64,000 nucleotides of DNA from Crambe crambe (lineage: Eukaryota; Porifera; Demospongiae; Poecilosclerida; Crambeidae), in assembly GCA_963924555.1 (NCBI GenBank), contig OZ004587.1, forward strand, positions 3,906,001 to 3,970,000, given 5' to 3'. Position numbers and translations under genes: made by a program. Shown here in pieces: positions 42,160 through 53,640 of this stretch; the stretch's first letter is position 1; every line of letters begins with the position of its first letter. The notes below the pieces were generated by a model, which was not told the DNA's origin, searched no databases, and saw only the letters and a program-made list of their open reading frames with translations.

Positions 42160-43780
42160 TCTCTTGTGATCTCTTGTGATCTCAGGGTCATGACCTCTTG
42201 GTTGACTATTGGTCTCTAGGGATTCTGTGTGTGCATGTGTACATAGGTCTATAAAATGTTCAGTGATTTGACCATCCTCAGTAATTATTGGCTGAATGTA
42301 CAATTAGAGACTTACAATCTCTTCGATAGAACCTGGATCCTGTATGGAAAGTGTTGCTCTTGCTTATTAAATTGATGGGTGTGGATATGCTAGCATCTTC
42401 AGTGGCTTCTCTCTTGAGGGAACAGGAACTCAAATAAAAGAAAACTTCCACATACTGTACTTAAAGATAGCTAGTCCCTAGCCATTATGTACGTAGCTAT
42501 TAGGAATTTGACTGGACAATAGCATAATGGCAAATTTGACTGGATAATGGCAAGAATTGACTGATAAGTGGGGAAATTGGCCAGAAAATGTCTTATGATG
42601 GGCTATTTCCAGAGATAAATACAGTATAGTGTTTCTTTTCCGGTCTTACTAGCACACTAATCTTGTTTATAATAAGGACTCCAGAAACCTTTATTGAAAA
42701 ACAGGATAAATCTCGCACATACAAAATACAGCCACACATGAGAATTCAGGACAGGAAAAAATAATTAAACCACACAACAGAAATAATAATTTTTGACTAA
42801 CGCTTGCTGTATACAAACTAGTCCATCACAGTATATTAATTTTGTGGTCAAGTTTAAGGTGAAAGCTCAGTCCAGTAGTCCAGTCCAGTCCAGTGAATTC
42901 AGATACCCCATAGAAACACACAGGTGAGTCAAATCATGTACAAACATATCACGAATGTCAAGGAACATGTATCTGGATAATTTTTTCCCCCAGGCTGTTA
43001 TTGAAAGGCTTCACTGCATAGTGAAGCAAACGATCACTCTTATTTCACTTATCATGACATTGTGAGCTTTCCACTGCATGTCAAGAGAACATTGGTTCCA
43101 CCCAGTAGTGTATCATTATTAAGTGTTTCTTTTCTGGCGTATAGATTTCTAGCATACCTGTGCTCCCTAAAGGACAGCAGAAAGGCAATAATTATGATTA
43201 TTAATTACAATAACCAGTCAGATTGAACATTCATTGTTCTCTCCAGTCAGATTCAACATTTATAACCTACACTGTTGAAGGTAGGGTAATTCCAAGCAGT
43301 TCACAACTCCTCAGATAGTGTCCATTAGTTTAGAGAAAAAGCAACTTTGTCATGCCTACACACTGTACTAGAAAGTTGATAGGTAGTTTTAAACAATAGT
43401 CAGAGAGAAGCTATAGTAGTTTCCTGAAGTGCCAACTGAAGCCTAAAGAAGAGGTACCAAATGTAGCAATGATACTGTAGCTTTATTTCCAAACATAGCT
43501 AATTAATATAAGCTAGAAAGCCGACCCTGTTTTCCACATAACTGCTGGATTCTCTGTGGATGGAGTTTTTCATGGATGACTAGCTAACCTAATTTTCTAA
43601 GCTCTAAAAAAAATATCAGAATTAATTATATAGAAAAAAATGAACATGACTTATATTCCGGATTTTCTAAATCATTATAATAATAGTTCTTCTCCTTTTA
43701 TTTTCTTCTTTCCAGATCTGATCAGCCACTACATCCAACTTCCCCCTCCCCCCAAGCTCTGGCTGGGATGTGACAATGCA
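42160..43780. repeat. 5' part of GPCR duplication unit A
   Basis: 42160-42680 matches 63090-63560 (unit C). 42690-43780 matches, with gaps, 55480-56360 and 58236-58370 (unit B). Shared blocks include AGGACAGGAAAAAATAATTA, TTTGACTGGACAATAGCA and TCCAACTTCCCCCTCCCCCC. A short exon-like segment with a conserved GTAAGTCTC donor ('REATEDASISTP', minus) is kept in units A and C but has no known identity. Confidence 0.7.
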
Positions 43781-43896
43781 GAACATGTGCATCCCTGGAG
43801 GCTACTGATAGAAATGTGTTCTACAACACATTATTTCTGCCCCTTAGCTATCTGTGGAAGATTTATAGTTATCATTCTTGTAAATCTTTTTTTTAT

Positions 43897-44157
43897 GAGC
43901 AAAAAAAATTTCTTCTAAATAAAAAGGTTAAGTAGGGATAGCCTAAAATCTAGCTGAGCTATATAATGTACTGCAGCCTAGCTCGTATGAAAATAATCCC
44001 TACATTTACGTACATCCATTACCTATAGCTAGCTACGGCAGTTGTAAAAGTAGGGATTGTTTTCATACGAGCTAGGCTGCAGTACATTATATAGCTCAGC
44101 TAGATTTTAGGCTATCCCTACTTAACCTTTTTATTTAGAAGAAATTTTTTGTGCTCA
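43897..44157. repeat. Hairpin element P1
   Basis: About 120-bp arms from AGCAAAAAAAATTTCTTC to GAAATTTTTTGTGCT fold around a short CATTACCTATAGCTAGC loop. No coding content. First of three related hairpins spaced 0.8-0.9 kb apart. Confidence 0.85.
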
Positions 44158-44494
44158 CTTGTTTCCATCCTTTTTCTTAGTGCTTGCATTGACCGTCACT
44201 TCAACTGGAGAGTATGCAGTGATGAAGCTACAGTACAGTACAAAGCCAGCTCTACATAAACCTTATCTTTTTCTTTTGTAGGGTCACTGGCTAAAGAATT
44301 TGTTTAGCTATTCAGTTTTGTCTATTAGCTATTTAATATGAGCAATAGCAATGTAAATGAGCATGGTGACTACACTACAGCCAAGTACTGGCTATAATAC
44401 TCTATAGGATGAGCATCTGTACTGTAATTCAGGAAGGAGTGACTGGAACATCATCAGATAAGAATAAAATAGCTAGCTAAATGATTAAGTTTTC

Positions 44495-44560
44495 GTGGCT
44501 CCGCCCATAGGCCCCGCCCCCTACCGACGTGTGCTTCAAAATGGCGTAGAAAGATTAGCT
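44495..44560 (+). promoter_or_regulatory. Promoter-like cassette copy 1 (GC boxes plus YY1-like site)
   Basis: GTGGCTCCGCCCATA and GCCCCGCCCCC (SP/KLF-type) followed by TTCAAAATGGCG (YY1-like core AAAATGGCG) within about 50 bp, then a conserved tail CAGCCTCTAGGTGCCGCTC. Activity is inferred from motif layout only. Confidence 0.4.
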
Positions 44561-44729
44561 AGTGCCGAGTGCTATCGAATAGTGAAGTAGAGCCTTAGTC
44601 AAAACTAATAGCAAAAGATCAGCCTCTAGGTGCCGCTCTAACAGATGGCCAAAGCAGAATTTTGATGAATATAGCCAGTAAGTCGGGGCGTTGATCTTAT
44701 ATTTATTATCCTTATTATTATTATTATGA

Positions 44730-44966
44730 ATGCAAAAAATTTCTTCTAAATAAAAAGGTTAAGTAGGGATAGCTTAAAATCTAGCTGGGCTATATAATGT
44801 ACTGCAGCCTTGTATGAAAACAATCCCTACATTTACATCCACTACCTATAGCTAGCTATGGCAGTTGTAAAAGTAGGGATTGTTTTCATACAAGGCTGCA
44901 GTACATTATATAGCCCAGCTAGATTTTAAGCTATCCCTTTTTATTTAGAAGAAATTTTTTGCATTC
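44730..44966. repeat. Hairpin element P2
   Basis: Same family as P1: GAATGCAAAAAATTTCTTC to GAAATTTTTTGCATTC, long near-perfect arms. The terminal bases differ from P1 but in a paired way (GAATGC/GCATTC here). Confidence 0.85.
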
Positions 44967-45422
44967 ACTTGTTTTTATCCTTTTTTCTTAGTGCTTGAAG
45001 TTGAATGTAAGTTGTGTATGTAAAGAATTGAGTGGCAGTATTGACTGTCACTTCAACTGAGAGTATGCATGCAGTGATTATTAATTTGACACGAGTCTAC
45101 AGTACAGTACTATACAGAGCCAGCTCTACATAAAACTTATCTTTTTCTTTTGTAGGTACATACACAGTCTCTGGTTGAAGAATTTGTTTAGCTATTTAAG
45201 TTTTGTCTATTATTTAATATAAAACTTTACAGCAACAGCAATGTAGCTTAATGACATGTGCATGGCATGGTGAAGTGAGCTGACTACACTACAGCCAAGT
45301 ACTGGCTATAATACTACTATAAGATGAGCATCTGTACTGCAATTCAGCAAGGAGTGACTGGAACATCATCAGATAAGAATAATAGCTAGCTAATTAGCTA
45401 AACGAAGACCTAGCTAAGCTTA

Positions 45423-45480
45423 CGTGGCTCCGCCCATAAGCCCCGCCCCCTACCAACGTGCGCTTCAAAATGGCGTCGAA
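45423..45480 (+). promoter_or_regulatory. Promoter-like cassette copy 2
   Basis: CGTGGCTCCGCCCATAAG, CCCCGCCCCC and CTTCAAAATGGCGTCG in the same order and spacing as at 44495. Confidence 0.4.
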
Positions 45481-45656
45481 AGATTAGCTAGTGTTCCGAG
45501 TGCTCGAATAGTGAAGTAGAGCCTTAGTCAAAACTAATAGCAAACGATCAGCCTCTAGGTGCCGCTCTAACAGATGGCCAAAGCAGAATTTTGATGACTA
45601 TAGCCAGTAAGCCGGTACGTCGATCTGATTATTATTATTATTATTATTATTAGCTA

Positions 45657-45917
45657 CAAGTGAGCGCAAAAAATTTCTTCTAAATAAAAAGTTAAGTAGG
45701 GATAGCCTAAAATCTAACTGGGCTGTATAATGTACTGCAGCCTCGTATGAAAACAATCCCTACATTTACATCCACTGCCTACAGCTAGCTATGGGCCGTT
45801 GTAAAAGTAGTAGGGATTGTTTTCATACGAGGCTGCAGTACATTATACAGCCCAGTTAGATTTTAGGCTATCCCTACTTAACTTTTTATTTAGAAGAAAT
45901 TTTTTGCGCTCACTTGT
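45657..45917. repeat. Hairpin element P3
   Basis: CAAGTGAGCGCAAAAAATTTC to GAAATTTTTTGCGCTCACTTG, about 120-bp arms, core like P1 and P2. Confidence 0.85.
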
Positions 45918-46379
45918 TTCTATCCTTTTTTTTTAGTGCTTGAAGTTGAAAGTAAGTTTGTGTAAGTAAAGAATTGAGGGTGGCAGTATTGATCGTCACT
46001 TGAACTGAGAGTATACAGTGATTATTAATAATTATTTGACATGAGGCTACAGTACAGTACTATAGTCTATACAAAGCCAGCTCTACATTTCTTTTGTAGG
46101 CACATACACAGTCTCTGGAAGAATTTATTTAGCTATTTAAGTTTTGTCTATTATTTAATATAAAACTTTACAGCAACAGCAATGTAAATGCATGGCATGG
46201 TAAAGTGAGCTGACTACACTACAGCCAAGTACTGGCTATAATACTACTATAGGCTGTACTGCAATGCAGAAAGGAGTGTCAGGAAGATCATCAGATAAGA
46301 ATAAATAGCTAGCTAAACGATTAAACTGAAGACCTAAACTGAACTGATTAGGCTGCACTGTAGCCACATGTGGACTTAT

Positions 46380-46438
46380 ACGTGGCCCCGCCCATACGCT
46401 CCGCCCCCTATTGACGTGCGCTTCAAAATGGCGTAGAA
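46380..46438 (+). promoter_or_regulatory. Promoter-like cassette copy 3
   Basis: CGTGGCCCCGCCCATACG, CTCCGCCCCC and CTTCAAAATGGCGTAG. A diverged fourth copy with GGCTTCAAAATGGCGGAT but no GC boxes lies at 49440-49460. Confidence 0.38.
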
Positions 46439-46594
46439 AGATTAGCCGAGTGCTATCGATATCACTGATTTATGAAGTAGCGCTTTAGTCAAAACTAATA
46501 GCAAAAGATCAGCCTCTAGGTGCCGCTCTAACAGATGGCCAAAGCAGAATTTTGATGACTATAGCCAGTAAGTCGGTACGTCGATCTTATTATT

Positions 46595-46826
46595 ATAAAG
46601 AAAAAGAACAAAAGTCAATTTTAGAACTCGTTTTTTTCTTATGTTAGCGAATGAATTTTTTATTTTTGAATGTTCTCCTCTCTTCTTTGTAGATGTAATA
46701 ATTCACTGTAGCCTTCTGAGAACCTGTAGAGTAAGGGTAGAAGAGAAAGAAGAGTTTGTAGTTTATACAGTCTTATGACCTTTGACCTGCCATCCCTACT
46801 TAGAGAGTGCTAGCGCACTCTCTGAT
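46595..46826 (+). repeat. Module ending in a short perfect palindrome, copy 1
   Basis: Starts AAAGAACAAAAGTCAATTTT and ends CATCCCTACTTAGAGAGTGC followed by TAGCGCACTCTCTGA. The closing AGAGAGTGCTAGCGCACTCTCT is a perfect 22-bp palindrome (two halves of 11). Copies at 49621-49871 and 49874-50103. Confidence 0.75.
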
Positions 46827-46828
46827 TA

Positions 46829-47201
46829 CAAGTAAGTGCAAAAAATTTCTTCTAAATAAAAAGTGAAGTAGGTATAGCCATAAAATTTAGCTGCATTCCT
46901 ATCACTCCTACCCCTCCTAATTTCAATATCCATGCCCATAGAGGCCTAGGAGTGAAGTAGTAGTAGTTTTGTAATAATATGATTGCTGTGATTCTTGAGT
47001 TTGGTGATGGGTATGGGTAAGGGATTACTTGACTCACTTATTGCTGAAGGGGGAGTGAAGAGTAGGGATTTACGTAAGTTGGGTATATATATGGGCATGG
47101 ATATTGAAATTAGGAGGGGTAGGAGTGATAGGAATGCAGCTAAATTTTATGGCTATCCCTACTTCACTTTTTATTTAGAAGAAATTTTTTGCACTTACTT
47201 G
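46829..47201. repeat. Hairpin element P4
   Basis: Outer arms CAAGTAAGTGCAAAAAATTTC/GAAATTTTTTGCACTTACTTG match P1-P3, but the inner arms (TAGCTGCATTCCTATCACTC and inverse) and a central GAGTTTGGTGATGGGTATGG block are different. The central block resembles the hairpin at 27.4 kb. Confidence 0.8.
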
Positions 47202-48360
47202 TTTCCATTCTTTTTCTTTGTAATTAGCTATTATAAATTGATAATATTTAAAAATTTAATTTTCTGAAATGTTCTTAATTTGGTAAGTACATAGCACTGG
47301 ATATAGAAGATTATTAACAATATTTGTGTATTATTCATATTCATAAGAAGTAGTTATTCCTTCATACCCTGCACCTATGGTTTGCAAATAGCTAATTATA
47401 TGCATTCCCTTGCTAAGAAAAGCTGAATGATTAATTTTGAATGTTATATTCCTCAGGGATGATTGACTGATGAGGAGGTTTCAGAACGAGAAGGTGCAGT
47501 AGTGAAGAACCTGGAAGAAATGAATGGCTGGACACTTAGCTAATTAGCTATTGGTGTTTTTTTTTTTGGTTTTTTTTTTTTTTTTTTTTCAATTAATATG
47601 TGGGGGCATGTGCAATAAGGAGTGGTTGGGCAGTTTTTTTTATTGAGAGTACCCTCTCATGCATGTGTGCTGAGGGTTTATTGTTTGCAAGCATAGGAGT
47701 GAAGAATGTTTTGTTATCTTGAGGGAGGAGAGTATGACTGACATGAAGGAGGAGTATCTGTAGTGAATACAGTACTGAGGAGTGAAAACATTAGAGTGGA
47801 GGAGCAGAAGGAAATGAATCAATAATAGTTGTTGAGGTTTTGTTGTCTTGCATATGAGGGAGGAGGGTATGAGGGATGAGCATGTGGAGTGCAAATGAGT
47901 GTTGAGGTTTGGTTGTCTTGCACGAGGAAGGATATGGGGAATGAGCAAATGAGAGTAGCAATTTGTGATGCGCATGCACATTTGATGTAGCAGAATTTTG
48001 TGCAGAAGCTTAGTATAGAGATCTGCTGTTTGTGTACGTGATGATCGCGAGATATATATCTATAAAGCAATAGGGTTAAATGAAGCCAAGCTATAGCAGC
48101 TTTATGCTTGCCTTGAGTTAGAGAATTTCTTCAAGTATTTAGATACAAATGAAATGTTTTATAGTGTTTGAGTGCGTGACTTACTTTTTATTTTTGATGA
48201 TAGTGGAAATGCACTGGAAAAGACAAGTAGCTATATATAGCTAAGTGATTTTGTAATGTTTTATATTACTTACAGTTTCCTCGATACATATTAGGGTCTG
48301 GAATTAAAGATTATGGTGATACATGTTATATAATGTGTTGGTGGAAAATGGTTAAGTATG
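47202..48360. other. Spacer with T-run and GA-rich repeats
   Basis: 47350-47420 resembles 54955-55015. A T-run lies at 47558-47590. 47820-47935 has a TTGAGGTTTKGTTGTCTTGCA block repeated about every 80-90 bp. No supported gene. Confidence 0.45.
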
Positions 48361-48419
48361 TACTCACATGGAAACAGGCAGAATCGAACACCCCTCCCTC
48401 TGCGCCTGGCCCTGGCCCT

Positions 48420-49075
48420 AGCCCTCCACCCTGGGTGAGGGTGTGCAGTTGGAAGTGGCACTGGATGAAGTAATTGTAAGATGCTATCTATAGTTAGTTG
48501 CTTACCTTCTGGGAGGGGGTGCGCAGCTGGAGGTGGCACTGGATGATGTAATCGTAAGATCATGAAATGTTTTATTCATAGTTGCTTACCTTCTGGGAGG
48601 CCGAGGGGGCGTGCAGTAGGTGGTACTGGATGACGTAATTGTAAGAGTAATGAAATGTGTTATCTATAGTTGCTTACCTTCTGGGAGGGTGTGCGCAGCT
48701 GGAGGTGGCACTGGATATAAGAGTAATGAAATATATTATCTATGTATAATTCTTTACCTTCTGGGAGGGGGCGCACAGCTGGAGGTGGCACTGGATGATG
48801 TAATTGTATGAGTAATGAAATTGTTATCTTTAGTTACTTACCTTCTGGGAGGGGGTGTGCAATGGGAGGTGGGGCGCGCAGCTGGAGGTGGCACTGGATG
48901 ATGTAATTGTATGAGTAATGAAATAGTTACTTACCTTCTGGGAGGGGGTGTGCAAAGGGAGGTGGCACTGGATGATGTAATTGTAAGATCGTGATATGTG
49001 TTATGTATAGCTAGTTAGTTGCTTACCTTTTGGGAGGGGGTGTGCAGCTGGAGGTGGCACTGGTTGAGATCAGTG
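48420..49075 (-). repeat. Tandem array of a repeated mini-exon-like unit
   Basis: Seven or eight units of about 80-115 bp. On the minus strand each has a pyrimidine-poor ATCATCCAG acceptor-like end, a segment of about 33 nt encoding 'CHLQLRTPSQK' or a variant, and a consensus GTAAGC/GTAAGT donor. Units differ by small in-frame and out-of-frame changes. The rightmost unit continues into a longer open frame (49015-49209, minus). Whether these are used exons is unknown; the conserved splice signals and the length divisible by three are the evidence. Confidence 0.5.
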
Positions 49076-49620
49076 GAGTAGTTCCAAACTGATAGTGCTA
49101 CGTAGTCAGAGAAAGAAACACTTATGAAAGAGTGAATATGGTTGACACTGAACACATTTTTTTGTACAAATAGCTGCAGAGCACTAGAATTGTAAGGAAA
49201 CAGTTCCAAAGTTGCAAGCAGCTGATTATAAAATGAAAAGAAGCAATGGACTCAGGAGTCAAACAAAGGAAAGAGTGAGTATAACATACCTTGTCTCAGA
49301 AGAGTGACTGTTACTTAATTTTTTGATTCAGAGGTAGAAGGATTGCACTTTAAAAGCAGCTGCACTTCAAAAGAAGCTAGCACGTGCGCGTGCAACGCGC
49401 GCGCATTGCATTTTACGTAATACTACGTAATACGCACCACAGGCTTCAAAATGGCGGATGAAAAGTAGCTAGTGCATCTATACCACTGAATTGTGAAGTA
49501 TAACCTTAGTGAAAACGAATAGCAAAAGATCAGCCTCTAAGTACCGCTCCATCTAATCGCCATGTTATAATTGTGACAACTATAGCCAGTTAGTCAGTAC
49601 GCCGATCTGATTATTATTAT

Positions 49621-50103
49621 GTTGAAAAACTAGAACAAAAGTCAATTTTTGAAATTATTTTTTGTTGATGTTATAGAATGAATTTTTGATTATTATACAT
49701 TGTCCTGTCTTCTGTGTAGATGTAGGGATAGGGCCATGACTTGTGAGAACCTGTAGAGTAAGGGTAGAAGAGAAAGAAGAGTTTTTAGTTTATACTGTCC
49801 TATGGACTTTGACCTGCCATCCCTACTTAGAGAGTGCTACCGCACTCTCTGAAGAGTGCTACCGCACTCTCTGATAAAGAAAATGAACAAAAGTCATTTT
49901 TGGAACTCGTTTTTTTCTTATGTTAGCGAATGAATTTTTGGTTTTTGAACACTCTCCTCTCTTCTTTGTAGAAGTAGTATCTCACTGTAGCCTTCTGAGA
50001 ACCTGTAGAGTAAGGGTAGAAGAGAAAGAAGAGTTTTAGTTTATACAGTTCTATGACCTTTGACCTGCCATCCCTACTTAGAGAGTGCTAGCGCACTCTC
50101 TGA
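49621..50103 (+). repeat. Palindrome-ended module, copies 2 and 3 in tandem
   Basis: Two head-to-tail copies of the 46595 module. The first ends with a doubled short palindrome (GAGTGCTACCGCACTC twice). The second ends with the perfect TAGC form 100 bases upstream of the GPCR start codon. Confidence 0.75.
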
Positions 50104-50129
50104 TAGTTGCAGTATTGATTTGGTAGCTA

Positions 50130-50202
50130 CGAATGCGCGCACTCATTTTCGGCGCATTAATTTTATACTATGCGCATGCTGATCGAGTCAAAGCTAAACT
50201 AG
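50130..50202 (+). promoter_or_regulatory. Conserved GPCR upstream region
   Basis: GCGCGCACTCATTTTCGGCG, CATTAATTTTATACTA and AAGCTAAACT immediately before the ATG are kept in the second GPCR copy (58367-58422), while sequence further upstream differs. This is the best candidate for the core promoter and 5'UTR. Confidence 0.45.
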
Positions 50203-51405
50203 ATGGGGAACAGTAGTTCGGCGTCTTTCCCACAGTACATCTGCTTTGCAGAAAATTTGAGCAGAAATTCTGTCACGCCAGAATATTGGACTCCCCCTTC
50301 TGAATTCAGGGATGTTTCCCTAGCCACTGGGGTTGTGATGTTGCTGTTCTGCCTGATAGGTCTGCCGAGTAATTTCATCATCATCGTCAGTATACTGAAG
50401 CAAAAACTCTACAAGCTATCAACTCACATTCTGCTGCTCAACCTGGTTATATCCGATTTTCTCTTGTGCTTTCTGTATATGCCCTTTACAGTCATTGCTT
50501 CATTTGCTGGGAGCTATATTTTTGGAAGCAGTGACTACACAAGATGTAGATTATGTGAAGGAGGCTTGATATTCACTGCACTAACTTTTTTCTCTGTATG
50601 GACCCTTGGCTTAATCTCTGTTGATCATTTTATCTACATCAAATTTCCTTTCTCCTATGAAAAAACAGTCACCAAAGTACGAACTGTGATCACAGTCATA
50701 GTGGTTTGGTTGCTATCTATCTTCGTAGCTCTGCTACCACTTGCTGGTTTTGGGCAAATCATATTTTCTTACACTCTAGAAACTTGCTTGGTAAATTTAT
50801 TTGGTGAAACGCCATTGACTAGAAACATAAACTACATGATATTCCTGATTGCATTGGGTGTCATTCCTGTGATTGTAATAGTCATCACAAATATTTGGAT
50901 CGTGTACATAGCCAGAAAACAGATCAGGAAAGTTTACGATTTGACAAGTAGAGAAGATAATCGTGAAAGAAAGCAAATCCAGAAAGTAAAAAACAAGAAG
51001 CAAGTTGCATTGCTGAAGGTCTTTGGAGGAATTTTAATAGCTAATTTCATTACTTGGACACCAGTGATAATTTATTCTGTAGTATCTATTGTGGTCAGCG
51101 GAGACAATGTCCCCCTCTGGGTTCTTGTATTCGTGTTTGGCACTTTCATCATGCATTCAGTGTTGCATCCTTTCATCGAGGGTATTTTCATTCCTGATAT
51201 AAGAAACACTTTCAAAAAAGTTTTCTCATGGAAGAAAATTTCATGCAAGTCAGGGACTAACAATTCAGAATCTCAAACTGGGAATAGGACATTGCAACCA
51301 GATAGTGAAGATGGGAATAAGATATGTTGCACAGGATGCTTGCAGACATGTTATTTTGTGGTCATTCCTGAATCTTGGAAGACCCAAAGAAGAAGAAGAA
51401 ACTAA
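50203..51405 (+). CDS. Class A (rhodopsin-like) GPCR, single exon
   Basis: A 400-residue frame with seven hydrophobic helices: about 43-66, 75-100, 112-146, 158-181, 208-237, 268-295, 302-325. Family marks: Asp2.50 in 'NLVISDFLLC', the helix 3 cysteine in 'CRLCEGG' with a partner in 'LETCLVN', Pro5.50 in 'GVIPVIV', 'TWTP' in helix 6 for CWxP, and 'HPFIEGI' where NPxxY is usual. The DRY motif is 'DHF': His142 replaces the key Arg3.50. NSS at residue 3 is a likely glycosylation site, and a cysteine cluster 'KICCTGC' in the tail could be palmitoylated. The ligand is unknown. A paralogue at 58423 retains Arg3.50 but is broken. Part of a lineage-specific tandem duplication. Confidence 0.88.
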   Translation: MGNSSSASFPQYICFAENLSRNSVTPEYWTPPSEFRDVSLATGVVMLLFCLIGLPSNFIIIVSILKQKLYKLSTHILLLNLVISDFLLCFLYMPFTVIASFAGSYIFGSSDYTRCRLCEGGLIFTALTFFSVWTLGLISVDHFIYIKFPFSYEKTVTKVRTVITVIVVWLLSIFVALLPLAGFGQIIFSYTLETCLVNLFGETPLTRNINYMIFLIALGVIPVIVIVITNIWIVYIARKQIRKVYDLTSREDNRERKQIQKVKNKKQVALLKVFGGILIANFITWTPVIIYSVVSIVVSGDNVPLWVLVFVFGTFIMHSVLHPFIEGIFIPDIRNTFKKVFSWKKISCKSGTNNSESQTGNRTLQPDSEDGNKICCTGCLQTCYFVVIPESWKTQRRRRN

Positions 51406-51713
51406 CTCCTCTCCTTCAACTGTTGTGAAAACATTAGCTTCTACTGAAAGTAAATTTAATATCTGTGATAATAGCTACTAAATGAGTCCTTTGCAATAAT
51501 TAGGCCAGTTTTCCTTTGGGTAACGTTAACTTACTGTATACTTGTTAAGTTCTTTGCATCCAATACATTATCATTTCTAATCTCAAAAGGCTTACTGAAT
51601 TAAGATACACTGTAAATCATGACAATTTCCACACTTGCACATTAAACCCAATCTCAAACTGTCATTGTTGTTGTTATTATTGTTGTGTTTTTGTTTTGTT
51701 GTTGTTATTGTTC

Positions 51714-51750
<37 letters not shown>

Positions 51751-53000
51751 ATAGCTAGCTACATTGTTCCTGAAACTGTAATAGCTAACTTTGAGAGTAG
51801 CACCTGTGGAATGTAGTACAATAATCTCAACCAAAGCTTTAATGCTTTAATGCTATCAAATCACACCTCCTTAATCATTTCTGGTCACACTTTTGAGATT
51901 GGAAGCCCAATCTCAAAGAAAACTGTTATTGTTGTTTTTGTGTTGTTGTTGTTGTTATAGCTAGCTAGCTACACTCATTTCCACTGAAACTACTTTGTGT
52001 ATTATTGTGCTATTACTTCCCCACGCTAAAATATAGCTACGTAATTATTAGTGAATAGCCTGAGGCTGAGAGTAGTGCGCCTGTGGAATGTAGTACAATC
52101 TAACATTTAATGCTATATCAAATCACACCTCCTCTGGTCACACTTTACACATTAGCTACCATGTTTATTTCATGTTGTCTGCATGCCTTTATGCCATCTT
52201 CTCATGATTATTGTTTACTTCTCTTACTATAGCTGCTCCAAAACCTCTACATATCAGCAATTCACTCTATAATCTTACCATTATTCTTTCCATTAAACAA
52301 CCATCTTACCATTGCAATTTCTCTACATAATTCCTAGATAAGACCCCATTATCAAATAGAACTTTTGAATCAAATTATAACTAATAATTATTGTAGCTAA
52401 TTGTTTACAACAGCATGCTGGGAAGTGATAGTTCCTGACTATTAAACTCTGGGGCTGATCGGGGGGATGGGGGTGAATTGGGTGGGTGGATTTCTCAGAG
52501 ATCCAGTAACTCTTTGTTGATACATGTATGTATAGCTACCACAAATTTGGGAATCAAACCCCTTGAAGTTATGGTACCTCACTAAATGAGTTATAACAAC
52601 AACCTTAAAGACTGCCAAACACGATAGGGACACACATAGCATACAAGAGTAAGTACATGAGCTGACCTATCCTCTTTATTGTAATGGTCATCCGCTTCTA
52701 CTAATATTGGTAGCTGCGATATTAATTTTTATCTAGAGCCAATATATACAGTTCTATTCCATAAAAATGACAAGAGATAGAGAGAGACAGTCAAGCAATG
52801 ATAATAATATAAAAAAACAACAACAAGATACATTAATAATAGTTGTCTTCAAAATTAATAATTAGCTATAACCCTAGAACTATGATAGTAACAATAAAAA
52901 CTAACAAAAACAACAACAAAATAACCAGCAAATAAACAAAAAAACAACAAAAATAACAACAACAAAGTTAAACAGATAGCTTTAGGTCAACACAAATAGG
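51406..53000. repeat. 3' part of GPCR unit A with GTT microsatellites
   Basis: Matches 59543-61440 downstream of the second GPCR apart from insertions there. Contains (GTT)n at about 51663-51750 and 51926-51958, and a CAACAAAA-rich stretch near 52905-52970. No gene seen. Confidence 0.7.
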
Positions 53001-53019
53001 TCTGAATGTCTGAATGATA

Positions 53020-53455
53020 ACTATAATCAGAGAGCGCGGTAGCGCTCTCTATGTAGGGATGACCTATGACCCTCCATAGGACTAATACAAAATGAAGTTG
53101 GATTTTCTCAGAAAATAGTAAGTTGTAGCTGCTATGACTGCTTACCCTATCTTTTATGCACTTTCTTATCATGCAGGAGAATTTTGGAGGCTGAAAGACT
53201 CAACACGGAAGAATAATAAAAGCACACTTTTTCATGATTTCTTACGCGGTAGCGCTCTCTATGTAGGGATGACCTATGACCCTCCATAAGACTAGCACAA
53301 ATGAAGTTGCATTTCCTCAGAAAATAGTAAGTTGTAGCTGCTATGACTGCTTACCCTGTAGCTATTTTATGCACATTCTTATCATGCAGGAGAATTTTGG
53401 AGGCTGAAAGACTCGACACGAAAGAATAATAAAAGCGCACTTTTTCATGATTTCT
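53020..53455. repeat. Two tandem copies of a GCGGTAGCGCTCTCT-headed repeat
   Basis: Units at about 53024-53240 and 53246-53455 share AGCGCTCTCTATGTAGGGATGACC, TAGTAAGTTGTAGCTGC and GCAGGAGAATTTTGGAGGCTG. The head GAGAGCGCGGTAGCGCTCTC is palindrome-like, and with CATCCCTAC in inverse it links this repeat to the 46595/49621 modules. Confidence 0.7.
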
Positions 53456-53640
53456 TATTCTTCATGTTCTTAATCATCATAGCTATTCTTCATAATAATG
53501 GCACGAGCTGGAGAAAAATTGGGCTGCACTATGGCTATGTTCTATATATGAATGTGTAGCATTTTACTCCGACCAGTGCAGTGTACTATCGGTTTAGCCT
53601 CCAGTTTACTCAGAGAAAAGCCGTTCTCTTAGTACAGTAG

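Noticed and set aside
47640..48070. Overlapping minus frames rich in Ser, Leu and His
   Set aside because: They overlap in different frames over a locally repeated GA-rich stretch and look non-coding.
48420..49075. CRISPR-like or satellite reading of the array
   Set aside because: Spacing is irregular and the intervals are themselves repeated; splice-signal conservation is the better explanation.
46595..50103. Helitron call for the palindrome-ended modules
   Set aside because: A 3' hairpin is present but there is no CTRR end, no TC start and no Rep/helicase coding, so I left the family open.
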